Below are positions 15,692 to 24,490 of a stretch of 49,358 nucleotides of DNA, in pieces. Below the pieces are notes generated by a model, which was given only the letters and a program-made list of their open reading frames with translations, ran no database searches and was not told the origin of the DNA. Position 1 is the stretch's first letter; each line of letters begins with the position of its first letter. The DNA is from an uncultured Clostridia bacterium (GTDB taxonomy: Bacteria; Bacillota; Clostridia; TANB77; CAG-508). The DNA lies in contig CANQCG010000009.1 of assembly GCA_947589645.1 (NCBI GenBank), positions 1 through 49,358 on the forward strand, given 5' to 3'. The position numbers and the translations under genes were made by a program.

Positions 15692-17710
15692 ATGAACAAA
15701 AAACTATTAATAGGAATCGTAGCAGTAATAGTAGTTGTGATAATTATAGTATCAGCAGTAATATTAGTACAAAATAGCAAAAAGAAAATAAATCCAGAAG
15801 AAATATGGAAATCTTACATATCAAATCTTAACGAGGAAAAATATGAAGAAAACTATGACATGTTAACAGAAGATGCAAAACAATCTATTTCTAAAGAAGA
15901 CTTTCTAGAAAGGAATAAAAACATTTACCAAGGAATAGAAATGTCTAATATGCAAATAGAAATAACAAGCATAGAAGAAGCAGATGATGAATGTAAAATT
16001 TCATACAATTCTTCAATGGAAACAAAAGCAGGCAATATAACTTTTTCTAAAACAGTTAACTTAATTAAAGACAAGAAGAAAGGTTATTTAATAGATTGGT
16101 GGCCAAATTTAATTTTTCCACAGTTAGATGCTACAGATAAAGTAAAAGTAAAAACCTCAGAGCCTAGTAGAGGAGAAATATATGATAAAAATGGAACTCT
16201 TTTAGCAGGAGAAGGAAAAGTATCATCAATAGGGCTTGTTCCAGGAAAAATTGGAGAAAACAAAGATGAAAACATTGCCAAAGTAGCAGAATTATTAGGA
16301 ATAACTACAGAATCAATAGAAAAAAGCTTATCAGCTTCTTGGGTAAAAGACAACACATTTGTGCCGCTAAAAAAAGTTTCATATAATGAAACCGAGCTAA
16401 AACAAAAATTGCTTCAAATACCGGGAGTAAAAATCTCAACAGTTTCTTCAAGAACTTACCCTTTAGGCGAAAGTGCAGCACATTTAGTAGGCTATGTTCA
16501 AAATATAACAGCAGAAGAACTAGAAAAAAATAAAGACAAGGGTTATAATGCTAATTCTGTAATAGGAAAGGCAGGGTTAGAAAAACAATATGAAGAAAGA
16601 CTAAAAGGAGAAATTGGAGTAGAAATATATATTGAGGATAAAGACGGAAATAGAAAAGCAGATATAGCCAAAAAAGAGCCTAAAGACGGCGAAAAAATAA
16701 CATTAACCATAGATGCTAATATACAAACAAAATTATATAATGAAATCAAAGATAATAAAGGTTTCTTCGTAGTAATGCATCCAAAAACAGGTGAATTGCT
16801 AGCACTAGTAAGTACACCTTCATATGATCCTAATAAATTTATACTTGGTATGACTCAAAATGAATGGAATGAAATAAACCAAAATCAAAATACACCAATG
16901 CTTGCTAGATTTTTGCAAACATGGTGCCCAGGATCAACATTTAAGCCTGTAACAGGTGCAATAGGATTAACAACCAATTCATTAAGCGAAAATGACACAT
17001 TTTCTTATGAAGGCTTAAGTTGGCAAAAAGATAATAGTTGGGGAGACTACAAAATAACAACACTTACAGCTTATAATGGAGCAAAAAATTTAAGAAATGC
17101 TATAATACATTCAGATAATATATATTTTGCACAGGCAACCTTAAAAATAGGAAAAAACAACTTTATAAATGGGTTAAAGAAATTAAAATTTGGTGAAAGT
17201 ATTGATTTTATTCTATCAGCATCAAAATCTCAATTTTCAAATTCAGGGGATATAGATAAAGAAACATTACTAGCTGATAGTGGATATGGGCAAGGACAAA
17301 TTCTTGTTAACCCAATACATATGGCATCAATATATTCTGCATTTGTAAATGATGGAAATATGATAAAACCTTATATAGAAAAAAATGAGAACGCTCAAAC
17401 ACAGTATTTAGTAGAAGGGGCATTTACAAAAGAAGCAGCAAACATAATAAAAGATGACATGATACAAGTAATAGAAAATCAAGAAGGTACAGCAAAAGCG
17501 ATGAGAGTAAATGGTAGAACAATTGCTGGAAAAACAGGAACAGCAGAATTAAAATCTGCAAAAGGAGAACAAGCAGAAACGTTAGCATGGTTTAACTGCG
17601 TTACTGCAGATGATAATAATAATCAATTACTTGTTATTAGCATGGTAGAAGATGGTAGAACTTCAGGAGGAAGTCAATATTTAATTAGAAAAATAAAAAC
17701 ATTATTTTAA
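15692..17710 (+). CDS. Class B penicillin-binding protein, MecA/PBP3 type
   Basis: A 672-aa D,D-transpeptidase anchored by one N-terminal membrane segment (about 5-27). Residues 33-145 form an NTF2-like MecA_N domain ending in DWWPNLIFPQL, followed by the PBP dimerisation domain (SSRTYPLGESAAHLVGYV). The transpeptidase has S415-x-x-K418 in PGSTFKPVTG, the SDN triad at 474-476 and K614-T-G in GKTGTAEL. Length, domain order and motif spacing closely match staphylococcal PBP2a and Bacillus PBP3 (PbpC), which have low affinity for beta-lactams. PBP2a has a KSG third motif; here it is KTG. Reduced beta-lactam affinity is possible but not shown. The gene is followed by an exporter after a short gap. 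Confidence 0.92.
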   Translation: MNKKLLIGIVAVIVVVIIIVSAVILVQNSKKKINPEEIWKSYISNLNEEKYEENYDMLTEDAKQSISKEDFLERNKNIYQGIEMSNMQIEITSIEEADDECKISYNSSMETKAGNITFSKTVNLIKDKKKGYLIDWWPNLIFPQLDATDKVKVKTSEPSRGEIYDKNGTLLAGEGKVSSIGLVPGKIGENKDENIAKVAELLGITTESIEKSLSASWVKDNTFVPLKKVSYNETELKQKLLQIPGVKISTVSSRTYPLGESAAHLVGYVQNITAEELEKNKDKGYNANSVIGKAGLEKQYEERLKGEIGVEIYIEDKDGNRKADIAKKEPKDGEKITLTIDANIQTKLYNEIKDNKGFFVVMHPKTGELLALVSTPSYDPNKFILGMTQNEWNEINQNQNTPMLARFLQTWCPGSTFKPVTGAIGLTTNSLSENDTFSYEGLSWQKDNSWGDYKITTLTAYNGAKNLRNAIIHSDNIYFAQATLKIGKNNFINGLKKLKFGESIDFILSASKSQFSNSGDIDKETLLADSGYGQGQILVNPIHMASIYSAFVNDGNMIKPYIEKNENAQTQYLVEGAFTKEAANIIKDDMIQVIENQEGTAKAMRVNGRTIAGKTGTAELKSAKGEQAETLAWFNCVTADDNNNQLLVISMVEDGRTSGGSQYLIRKIKTLF

Positions 17711-17754
17711 AAATATTATATAATACATATATGAATATGCGTAAGGAGGAAAAA

Positions 17755-19485
17755 ATGATTAGAAAATTAGCAAAATGTATTGGAGAATTCAAAAAAGAAA
17801 CCATTTTAACTCCAGTATTCGTAGGCTTCGAATGTGCATTTGACGTTATAATACCATTTTTAATGGCATTTTTGATTGATAATGGAATAAATAAAGGAGA
17901 TACAAAAACAGTAATTAGTATAGGAATTTTACTAATTATATGTTCATTCTTAGCAATATATACTGGAGTAAAATCAGGAGATTATTCAGCAAAAGCAACA
18001 GCAGGCTTTGCAAAAAATGTTAGAAAGAAAATTTATTATAATGTGCAAGACTTTTCTTTTGCAAACATAGATAAATTTTCTACTTCAAGTATTGTAACAA
18101 GACATACAACTGACATAAACAATATTCAAATGGCATTTCAAATGATAATAAGAATGGCGGTAAGAGCACCACTCATGATAGTATTCTCATTAATAATGGC
18201 ATTTGTAATAAACATAAAACTTGCATTGATATTTTTAGTAGCAGTACCATTATTAGGCTTAGGACTTTATTTTATTGCGACAACTGCACATCCAATATTT
18301 GAACGTGCAATTAAGATATATGATAAGCTTAACAATACAGTTCAAGAAAATGTAAGAGGAGTAAGAGTAGTAAAATCTTTTGTTACACAAGATAAAGAAA
18401 TAGAAAAATTTAATAAAACATCTGAATTAATATATAAAGAATTTTCAAAAGCAGAAAGAATAGTTGCTTTAAATAGTCCACTAATGCAATTTACTGTAGC
18501 AACAATAATTGTACTTATTTCATGGTTTGGAGGAAGAGAAATTGTTGCAAACAATTTAACTACAGGAGAATTTACAAGCTTAATATCATATTCAATGCAG
18601 ATACTAATGTCTTTAATGATGCTTTCAATGGTACTTGTTACAATTATGATTTCAAGAGCATCAGGAGAAAGAATAGTAGAACTTATGGATGAAAAAAGTA
18701 CATTAACTAACAAAGAAAAACCAATAGAAGAAGTAAAAGATGGTTCTATATCTTTTGAAAATGTAGATTTTAGCTATGTAGATGATGAAAACAAGTTATG
18801 CTTAAAAAATATTAATGTAAAAATAAATTCAGGAGAAACTGTTGGAATAATTGGTGGAACAGGTTCTTCAAAATCTACTTTTGTCCAATTAATACCTAGA
18901 CTTTATGATGTAACAAAAGGCTCTTTAAAAGTTGGTGGAATAGATGTTAGAGATTATGATATCAAGGCTTTAAGAGAACAAGTCGCAATGGTATTACAAA
19001 AAAATGAATTATTTTCAGGAACAATAAAAGAAAATTTGCGTTGGGGTAAAGAAGATGCAACAGATGAAGAAATAGAAAATGTTTGCAAACTAGCGCAAGC
19101 AGATGAATTTATAAAAACTTTCCCAGAGGGTTATGATACCTACATAGAACAAGGTGGAACAAATGTATCTGGAGGACAAAAACAAAGACTTTGTATTGCA
19201 AGAGCACTTTTAAAACAACCTAAAATACTTATTCTAGATGACTCTACAAGTGCAGTAGATACAAAAACAGATAGTTTAATAAGAAAAGCATTTAGAGAAA
19301 GTATCCCAAATACAACTAAAATTATCATAGCTCAAAGAATTTCATCAGTTGAAGATGCAGATAAAATAATAGTTCTAGATAATGGTCAAATAAATGCAAT
19401 AGGAACACACGAAGAACTACTTGCTTCTAATGAAATATATCAAGATGTATACTATTCACAAGTAAAAGGAGGCAAGGAAGAATAA
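17755..19485 (+). CDS. Heterodimeric ABC exporter, subunit with degenerate site
   Basis: A 576-aa half-transporter: six membrane segments (about 1-310) then an ATPase. I start at ATG 17755, after GTAAGGAGG; an earlier ATG adds eight residues that include that site. Walker A is GGTGSSKST (367-375), where Ser replaces the usual second Gly. The signature VSGGQKQR is intact. After Walker B the catalytic Glu is Asp (LILDDSTSAVD), and the H-loop His is Gln (IIIAQRISS). These losses are the known pattern of the degenerate-site subunit in heterodimers such as TM287/288 or BmrC/D. Its stop overlaps the start of the partner gene. Substrate unknown; drug or lipid export is likely. Confidence 0.9.
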   Translation: MIRKLAKCIGEFKKETILTPVFVGFECAFDVIIPFLMAFLIDNGINKGDTKTVISIGILLIICSFLAIYTGVKSGDYSAKATAGFAKNVRKKIYYNVQDFSFANIDKFSTSSIVTRHTTDINNIQMAFQMIIRMAVRAPLMIVFSLIMAFVINIKLALIFLVAVPLLGLGLYFIATTAHPIFERAIKIYDKLNNTVQENVRGVRVVKSFVTQDKEIEKFNKTSELIYKEFSKAERIVALNSPLMQFTVATIIVLISWFGGREIVANNLTTGEFTSLISYSMQILMSLMMLSMVLVTIMISRASGERIVELMDEKSTLTNKEKPIEEVKDGSISFENVDFSYVDDENKLCLKNINVKINSGETVGIIGGTGSSKSTFVQLIPRLYDVTKGSLKVGGIDVRDYDIKALREQVAMVLQKNELFSGTIKENLRWGKEDATDEEIENVCKLAQADEFIKTFPEGYDTYIEQGGTNVSGGQKQRLCIARALLKQPKILILDDSTSAVDTKTDSLIRKAFRESIPNTTKIIIAQRISSVEDADKIIVLDNGQINAIGTHEELLASNEIYQDVYYSQVKGGKEE

Positions 19486-21359
19486 TGGAAAATAAGAAAA
19501 GAGCTAGAATAGATTTTAAAGTTTTAGGAAGAACTTTAAAATATCTAATTAAAGATTATAAATTAAGACTATTCCTAGTAGTTATTAGCCTTTTAGTTAG
19601 CACAGCTTCATCAGTTGCAGCAAACCTATATTTACAGACTTTGATAGATGATTACATAGTACCTCTTGTAGGTGTTCAAAACCCTGTTTATACATCTCTT
19701 ATGAAAGCAGTTGTAACAATGATTATAATTTATTCAGTTGGAGTATTATCAAGCTTTTTATCAACAAGACTAATGGTAAAAGCATCTGAGGGAACTTTAA
19801 AGAAAATTCGTGATGAGATGTTTGTAAAAATGCAAAGATTACCTATAAAATATTTTGATACACACTCTCACGGTGATATAATGAGTCGTTACACAAATGA
19901 TACAGACACATTAAGTCAGATGATATCTCAAAGCATACCAGAAATGTTTTCAGTTGTTACAACAATAGTTGTAATATTTATTGCAATGATTGTAACAAAT
20001 ATTTACTTAACTCTAGTTGTTCTTGCATTTTTGGGAATAATATTATTAGTAACTAAATTTATGACATCAAGAAGCGGAAATTACTTTATGAAGCAACAAC
20101 AGGCTGTTGGTAATTTAAATGGTTATATAGAAGAAATGATAAATGGACAAAAAGTTGTAAAAGTATTTTGCTATGAGGATAGAGCAAAAGAGCGATTTGA
20201 TAAATTAAACGAAGAATTATCACAAAATGTTTATAATGCAAACAAATTTGTAAACTGTATAGGACCAGTAAATGGAAACTTAGGAAATACACTTTATGCA
20301 TTACTTGCAATGGTTGGAGGAATTCTTGCAATTAAAGGAATAGGAAATGTTTCAGTAGGTTTAATAGTTGCCTTTCTACAATTAAGTAGAACATTTATAA
20401 GACCTATAAATCAGGTTTCTCGCCAATTAAACTCAATAGTTATGGCAATTGCAGGAGCAAAAAGAATATTTGAATTTATGGATGAAGAGCCAGAAAAAGA
20501 TGATGGTTATGTTTCATTAGTTAATGTAAAAGAAGAAAATGGAAAACTTGTAGAAACTACTGAAAGAACAGAAAAATGGGCTTGGAAATATCCACACTCA
20601 GACGGCAGACTAGAATATGTTAAATTAGAAGGACATATCGAATTTTTTGATGTAGATTTTGGCTATGAAGAAAATGAAATAGTATTACATGACATAAGCT
20701 TATATGCTAAACCTGGACAAAAGATTGCGTTTGTAGGTGCAACAGGAGCAGGAAAAACAACTATTACTAATTTAATAAATCGTTTTTATGATATCGAAGA
20801 TGGAAAAATTAGATATGACGGAATAAATATAAACAAAATCAAAAAAGATGATTTAAGATTATCACTTGGTATGGTACTTCAAGATACAAACCTTTTCACT
20901 GGCACAATTAAAGAAAATATCAAATATGGTCGTGATGATGCAACAGATGAAGAAGTATATGAAGCAGCAAAGCTTGCAAATGCACATGACTTTATTATGA
21001 GACTTCCAAAAGGTTATGATACAGAACTTTCTGGAGATGGTGCAAGTCTATCTCAAGGACAAAGACAACTTTTAGCAATAGCAAGGTGTGCACTTTGTGA
21101 TCCACCAGTAATGATTCTTGATGAAGCAACCTCAAGCATAGATACAAGAACAGAAAAAATAGTACAAGACGGAATGGATAAATTGATGGAAGGCAGAACT
21201 GTATTTGTAATAGCTCATAGACTTTCAACAGTTAGAAATTCTAAAGCAATAATTGTTTTAGACCATGGAAGAATAATAGAAAGAGGAAATCACGAAGATT
21301 TAATTGCTCAAAAAGGCCAATATTATAAACTATATACAGGTGCTTTTGAGTTAGAATAA
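19485..21359 (+). CDS. Heterodimeric ABC exporter, catalytic subunit
   Basis: A 624-aa half-transporter whose ATG overlaps the stop of the upstream subunit (TAATG), implying translational coupling and equal amounts. Six membrane segments precede the ATPase. Walker A is GATGAGKTT (418-426), Walker B and catalytic Glu are in MILDEATSSID, and the H-loop is VIAHRLST. The signature is LSQGQ instead of LSGGQ; it faces the degenerate site of the partner. An insertion of about 40 residues (about 340-385, Lys/Glu/Trp-rich) lies between the membrane domain and the ATPase, as in several Gram-positive pairs of this type. A terminator follows. Confidence 0.91.
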   Translation: MENKKRARIDFKVLGRTLKYLIKDYKLRLFLVVISLLVSTASSVAANLYLQTLIDDYIVPLVGVQNPVYTSLMKAVVTMIIIYSVGVLSSFLSTRLMVKASEGTLKKIRDEMFVKMQRLPIKYFDTHSHGDIMSRYTNDTDTLSQMISQSIPEMFSVVTTIVVIFIAMIVTNIYLTLVVLAFLGIILLVTKFMTSRSGNYFMKQQQAVGNLNGYIEEMINGQKVVKVFCYEDRAKERFDKLNEELSQNVYNANKFVNCIGPVNGNLGNTLYALLAMVGGILAIKGIGNVSVGLIVAFLQLSRTFIRPINQVSRQLNSIVMAIAGAKRIFEFMDEEPEKDDGYVSLVNVKEENGKLVETTERTEKWAWKYPHSDGRLEYVKLEGHIEFFDVDFGYEENEIVLHDISLYAKPGQKIAFVGATGAGKTTITNLINRFYDIEDGKIRYDGININKIKKDDLRLSLGMVLQDTNLFTGTIKENIKYGRDDATDEEVYEAAKLANAHDFIMRLPKGYDTELSGDGASLSQGQRQLLAIARCALCDPPVMILDEATSSIDTRTEKIVQDGMDKLMEGRTVFVIAHRLSTVRNSKAIIVLDHGRIIERGNHEDLIAQKGQYYKLYTGAFELE

Positions 21360-21376
21360 TTTTTTTTAAATAATAC

Positions 21377-21412
21377 AAAAAGAAGATAATATTAATAATT
21401 ATCTTCTTTTTT
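21377..21412. terminator. Bidirectional intrinsic terminator
   Basis: Perfect 14-bp stem, AAAAAGAAGATAAT (21377-21390) with ATTATCTTCTTTTT (21398-21411), 7-nt loop. T-rich on both sides, between the convergent exporter and hsp20 genes. Confidence 0.82.
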
Positions 21413-21424
21413 AACTATTTATTA

Positions 21425-21847
21425 TTAATCATCTATTGGTATATAAGTTTTTTCAGGCAATTTTTCTTGTTTTTCTTTTTTTGGTATTTCTAATTCTAAA
21501 GTACCATTTCTAAATGAAGCTTTTACATCTTCTTGTTTAATGTCTTCGCCAACATAGAAACTTCTTGAACATTCGCCAACATATCTTTCTTTACGTACGA
21601 ATCTTCCATCCTCTTTTTCTTCTTTGTTAGAATTTGTTGTAGCATGAATGTTTAAATAACCATCTTCAATTTCTATTTTAATATCTTCTTTTTGATAGCC
21701 AGGTAAATCAATATCAATTAGATATTTGTCATTTTTTTCCTTAATATCTGTTCTCATTATTCTGCTTTCTTCACCTGTAAAAAATGGGTCTCTAAACATT
21801 TCATCAAGCAAATCAAATTCATTTTTCCTTTTAGGTATTAACATCAT
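21425..21847 (-). CDS. Hsp20/alpha-crystallin small heat-shock protein
   Basis: A 140-aa small heat-shock protein that holds unfolding proteins in a refoldable state. The alpha-crystallin domain spans about 30-125, with the DIDLPGYQKEDIKIEIEDGYL core, the RSFYVGEDIK strand and the A-x-x-x-N-G-x-L-x-L motif in SFRNGTLELEIPKK. I start at ATG 21847, after AAAGGAG; the TTG at 21856 is less likely. It is a single gene on the - strand with its own promoter and a CIRCE-like element upstream, suggesting HrcA control. Confidence 0.93.
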   Translation of the reverse strand: MMLIPKRKNEFDLLDEMFRDPFFTGEESRIMRTDIKEKNDKYLIDIDLPGYQKEDIKIEIEDGYLNIHATTNSNKEEKEDGRFVRKERYVGECSRSFYVGEDIKQEDVKASFRNGTLELEIPKKEKQEKLPEKTYIPIDD

Positions 21848-21928
21848 ATAAATCAACTCCTTTTCTTTTTATGTGTTGACACCTTTTGGTAGCACATATA
21901 AAAAGTATTTTTTACTTTTTACAGATAT

Positions 21929-21956
21929 ATTATACATCGACTTTTAGCAAAGTCAA
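21929..21956 (-). promoter_or_regulatory. Sigma-A promoter of hsp20
   Basis: On the - strand: TTGACT (complement of 21951-21956), 16-nt spacer, TATAAT (complement of 21929-21934). It overlaps the CIRCE-like palindrome. Confidence 0.75.
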
Positions 21957-21970
21957 TACTAGAGTGCTAA
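21944..21970 (-). promoter_or_regulatory. CIRCE-like HrcA operator
   Basis: The + strand reads TTAGCAAAG (21944-21952), exactly 9 nt, then GAGTGCTAA (21962-21970). The CIRCE consensus is TTAGCACTC-N9-GAGTGCTAA, so one arm is perfect and the other matches 6 of 9. The element covers the -35 region of the hsp20 promoter, where HrcA would block it. Confidence 0.75.
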
Positions 21971-22015
21971 AATTCACAAAACTTTCACATATTTGGTAAA
22001 AAATTGCAAAAACTA

Positions 22016-22044
22016 TTGATTAGAGCAAAGTAAAATGATATAAA
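22016..22044 (+). promoter_or_regulatory. Sigma-A promoter of the DUF362 gene
   Basis: TTGATT (22016-22021), 17-nt spacer, TATAAA (22039-22044) with an extended -10 TG at 22036-22037. The roughly 75-nt leader contains TAGGTTT (22063-22069) and AAACCTA (22090-22096), a weak hairpin of unknown meaning. Confidence 0.5.
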
Positions 22045-22123
22045 AAATATAAGATGCTTATATAGGTTTATAGGTAAAACCGTTATTAAAAACCTAAATA
22101 TAATTATGCAAGGATGATTTAAA

Positions 22124-23008
22124 ATGGAAAGAGCGAAAGTTTATTTTTGTAAGGAAATAACCCCAGAAAATGTGGTTAAAATGTTCAAAGTATTAGGAAA
22201 AGAATTACCAGGTAAAGTTGCTGTAAAAGTTCATTCAGGAGAAGCTGGAAACCAAAACTATTTACGCCCAGAATTTATGAGACCAATGATAGAGTATGTT
22301 AATGGAACAATAGTTGAATGTAATACTGCTTATGAAGGTGAAAGAAACTATACAGATAAACACAAAAAATTATTAGACGAGCATAAATGGACAACATATT
22401 TTGATGTTGACCTTATGGATGCAGAAGGCGAAGATTTAGTACTTGAAATTCCTAATGGAAAAGTAATTAAAGAAAACTTTGTAGGAAAGGATATGGCAAA
22501 TTATGACTCAATGCTAGTACTATCACATTTTAAGGGACATCCTATGGGTGGCTATGGTGGAGCCTTAAAACAATTATCAATTGGTTGTGCTTCAACGGCA
22601 GGTAAAACATGGATTCATACTGCAGGTCAAAAAAAGGACCAACATAAATTATGGGATTATGTAGCAGAGCAAAATAAATTCTTGGAATCTATGGCAGATG
22701 CAGCATCTAGTGTAGTCAAATATTTTAAAGGAAATATGGCATTTATAAATGTTATGTGCAATATGTCAGTTGACTGTGATTGTTGCTCTGTAGCAGAAGA
22801 CCCTTGTATGAAAGACATTGGAATTTTAGCATCTCTTGATCCAGTTGCAATAGATCAGGCTTGTATTGATTTAGTTCGTAATTCAAATGATCCAGGTAAA
22901 GAGCATTTTCTAGAAAGAGTTGAAACAAGAAATGGAACACATACAATAGATAGTTCATCAGAACTTGGTTTTGGAACAAAAGATTATGAAATGATAAATG
23001 TTGACTAA
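22124..23008 (+). CDS. DUF362 family protein, probable Fe-S binding
   Basis: A 294-aa DUF362 protein without membrane segments. Family features seen are KVHSGEAGNQNYLRPE near the N-terminus, LSHFKGHPMGGYGGALKQLSIG in the middle, and a cysteine group C212, C218, C220, C221, C228 in the VMCNMSVDCDCCSVAEDPCM region, followed by GILASLDPVAIDQACIDLV. DUF362 proteins are often annotated as (4Fe-4S)-binding, but their reaction is not established. There is no separate ferredoxin domain here. It has its own promoter and stands alone. Confidence 0.85.
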   Translation: MERAKVYFCKEITPENVVKMFKVLGKELPGKVAVKVHSGEAGNQNYLRPEFMRPMIEYVNGTIVECNTAYEGERNYTDKHKKLLDEHKWTTYFDVDLMDAEGEDLVLEIPNGKVIKENFVGKDMANYDSMLVLSHFKGHPMGGYGGALKQLSIGCASTAGKTWIHTAGQKKDQHKLWDYVAEQNKFLESMADAASSVVKYFKGNMAFINVMCNMSVDCDCCSVAEDPCMKDIGILASLDPVAIDQACIDLVRNSNDPGKEHFLERVETRNGTHTIDSSSELGFGTKDYEMINVD

Positions 23009-23026
23009 AAAGTTATATAATTAAAA

Positions 23027-23055
23027 AGAGAAGATTTAAAGCTTAAGTCTTCTCT
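23027..23055 (+). terminator. Hairpin after the DUF362 gene
   Basis: AGAGAAGATTTAA (23027-23039) pairs with TTAAGTCTTCTCT (23043-23055), one wobble pair, very tight loop. There is no good T-run on the + side, so it may be a weak terminator or an RNA-stabilising end. Confidence 0.5.
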
Positions 23056-23079
23056 ATTAAAAATTATTGGGAGAAAAAA

Positions 23080-23613
23080 ATGTACAAGGCATATTATAAT
23101 TCACCATTAGGCAAATTATTATTAGTAAGTGATGGAAAAAATTTAACTGGTCTATGGTTTGAAGGGCAAAAACATTATTTATCAGATATAAAACAAGAAT
23201 TAGAATTAAAAGAAAATTTAGATATTTTTAACGAAACTAAAATATGGTTAGATAAGTATTTTAAAAAGCAAAAACCATCTATAGAAGTTCTTAACTTAAA
23301 ACCAGAAGGAACTGAGTTTAGGGTAGAAGTATGGAAATTATTATGTAAGATTCCATATGGAAAGGTAATAACTTATGGAGATATAGCAAAAGAAGTAGCA
23401 AGAAAAATGAATAAAAAAACTATGTCTGCACAAGCAATAGGAGGAGCTGTTTCGCATAATCCAATAGGAATTATTATTCCATGTCACAGAGTTATAGGTA
23501 GTGATGGGAGTCTAACAGGTTATGCAGGTGGAATTGATAAAAAGATAAAATTATTAGAAATAGAAGATGTTACCATAAAGGATGGAAAAGCAAGGATTTT
23601 TAACATTGACTAG
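23080..23613 (+). CDS. ogt: Ogt, methylated-DNA--protein-cysteine methyltransferase
   Basis: A 177-aa suicide repair enzyme that moves methyl groups from O6-methylguanine to its own cysteine. The active site is C135 in IIIPCHRVIGSDG, followed by GYAGG. The helix-turn-helix with the arginine-finger region and Tyr in IPYGKVITYGDIA are present. A divergent N-terminal domain (1-75) begins with YNSPLGKLLLVSDG. GGGAG precedes the ATG. It lacks an Ada-type N-terminal zinc domain, so it is not a regulator. The stop codon lies within the yebC promoter. Confidence 0.93.
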   Translation: MYKAYYNSPLGKLLLVSDGKNLTGLWFEGQKHYLSDIKQELELKENLDIFNETKIWLDKYFKKQKPSIEVLNLKPEGTEFRVEVWKLLCKIPYGKVITYGDIAKEVARKMNKKTMSAQAIGGAVSHNPIGIIIPCHRVIGSDGSLTGYAGGIDKKIKLLEIEDVTIKDGKARIFNID

Positions 23614-23634
23614 ATTAATAAAATGTGCTAAAAT
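23606..23634 (+). promoter_or_regulatory. Sigma-A promoter of yebC
   Basis: TTGACT (23606-23611), 17-nt spacer, TAAAAT (23629-23634) with an extended -10 TG at 23626-23627. The -35 box overlaps the end of ogt. Confidence 0.7.
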
Positions 23635-23688
23635 AAGAGAAATTATAGCTTTAGAGAAAAAGCTTGTAAAATAAAGGAGGAATTAACC

Positions 23689-24423
23689 ATGTCAGGACAT
23701 TCAAAATGGCATAACATTCAAGCAAAAAAAGGAAAAGCTGATGCAGCAAGAGGAAAAATATTTACAAAATTAGGAAGAGAGTTATTAATAGCAGTAAAAC
23801 AAGGAGGACCTGACCCGGCTGGAAACTCTAAATTAAAAGATGTAATAGCAAAATGTAAGGCAGCAAATATGCCAAACGATACTATAAATAATGCAATAAA
23901 GAAAGCTTCAGGAGAAGGAAGCAATGCTGTATATGAGGAAATAACATATGAAGGCTATGGACCAAACGGAGTAGCTGTAATTGTAGAAGCAAGCACAGAC
24001 AATAGAAACAGAACAGCAGCAGATGTAAGGCATGTATTCGATAAAGCTGGTGGTAACTTAGGAACTAATGGATGTGTAGCATATTTATTTAGCAAAAAAG
24101 GTGTAATAGTAATAGAAAAAACTTCAACCAACATAGATGAAGAAGAATTAATGATGATGGCTTTAGAAGCAGGTGCAGAAGATTTTGATATATTAGATGA
24201 AGTATACGAAATAACAGCAGAGCCAAGTAACTTTACAGAGGTAAGAGAAAAACTAGAAAGTGCAGGGCTAACCTTCTTAGAGGCTGAAGTTCAAATGATA
24301 CCATCAACAACAATAGCTTTAGATGAACAAGCACAAGAAAAAATGGAAAGATTAATAGAAAAACTAGAAGACTTAGATGATGTAATGAATGTATATCATA
24401 ATGCAGAAATGCAAGAAGAATAA
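23689..24423 (+). CDS. yebC: YebC/PmpR family protein
   Basis: A 244-aa protein of the YebC family, full length, starting with the invariant [18 protein letters not shown] and with [15 protein letters not shown] and [14 protein letters not shown] segments. Members were first described as DNA-binding regulators; some have since been shown to help ribosomes through proline-rich stretches. The sequence alone does not separate the two roles. AAAGGAGG lies upstream of ATG 23689. It is terminated by a 38-nt palindrome directly after the stop. Confidence 0.95.
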   Translation: MSGHSKWHNIQAKKGKADAARGKIFTKLGRELLIAVKQGGPDPAGNSKLKDVIAKCKAANMPNDTINNAIKKASGEGSNAVYEEITYEGYGPNGVAVIVEASTDNRNRTAADVRHVFDKAGGNLGTNGCVAYLFSKKGVIVIEKTSTNIDEEELMMMALEAGAEDFDILDEVYEITAEPSNFTEVREKLESAGLTFLEAEVQMIPSTTIALDEQAQEKMERLIEKLEDLDDVMNVYHNAEMQEE

Positions 24424-24436
24424 AGTTCTAAAATTC

Positions 24437-24474
24437 AAAATAAAGACATATACTATAGTATATGTCTTTATTTT
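24437..24474. terminator. 38-nt perfect palindrome, probable terminator of yebC
   Basis: Nineteen bases from 24437 are followed directly by their exact complement to 24474; the outer ends are AAAATAAAGACATA and TATGTCTTTATTTT. It ends in a T-run and lies 13 nt after the yebC stop and 6 nt before the spoIIIAA ribosome binding site, so it both ends yebC and could insulate spoIIIAA. It works in either direction. Confidence 0.75.
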
Positions 24475-24490
24475 GATATGGAGGAAAAAG

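Noticed and set aside
22045..22123. Riboswitch in the leader of the DUF362 gene
   Set aside because: Only a weak 7-bp pairing (TAGGTTT/AAACCTA) is visible; no conserved riboswitch core recognised.
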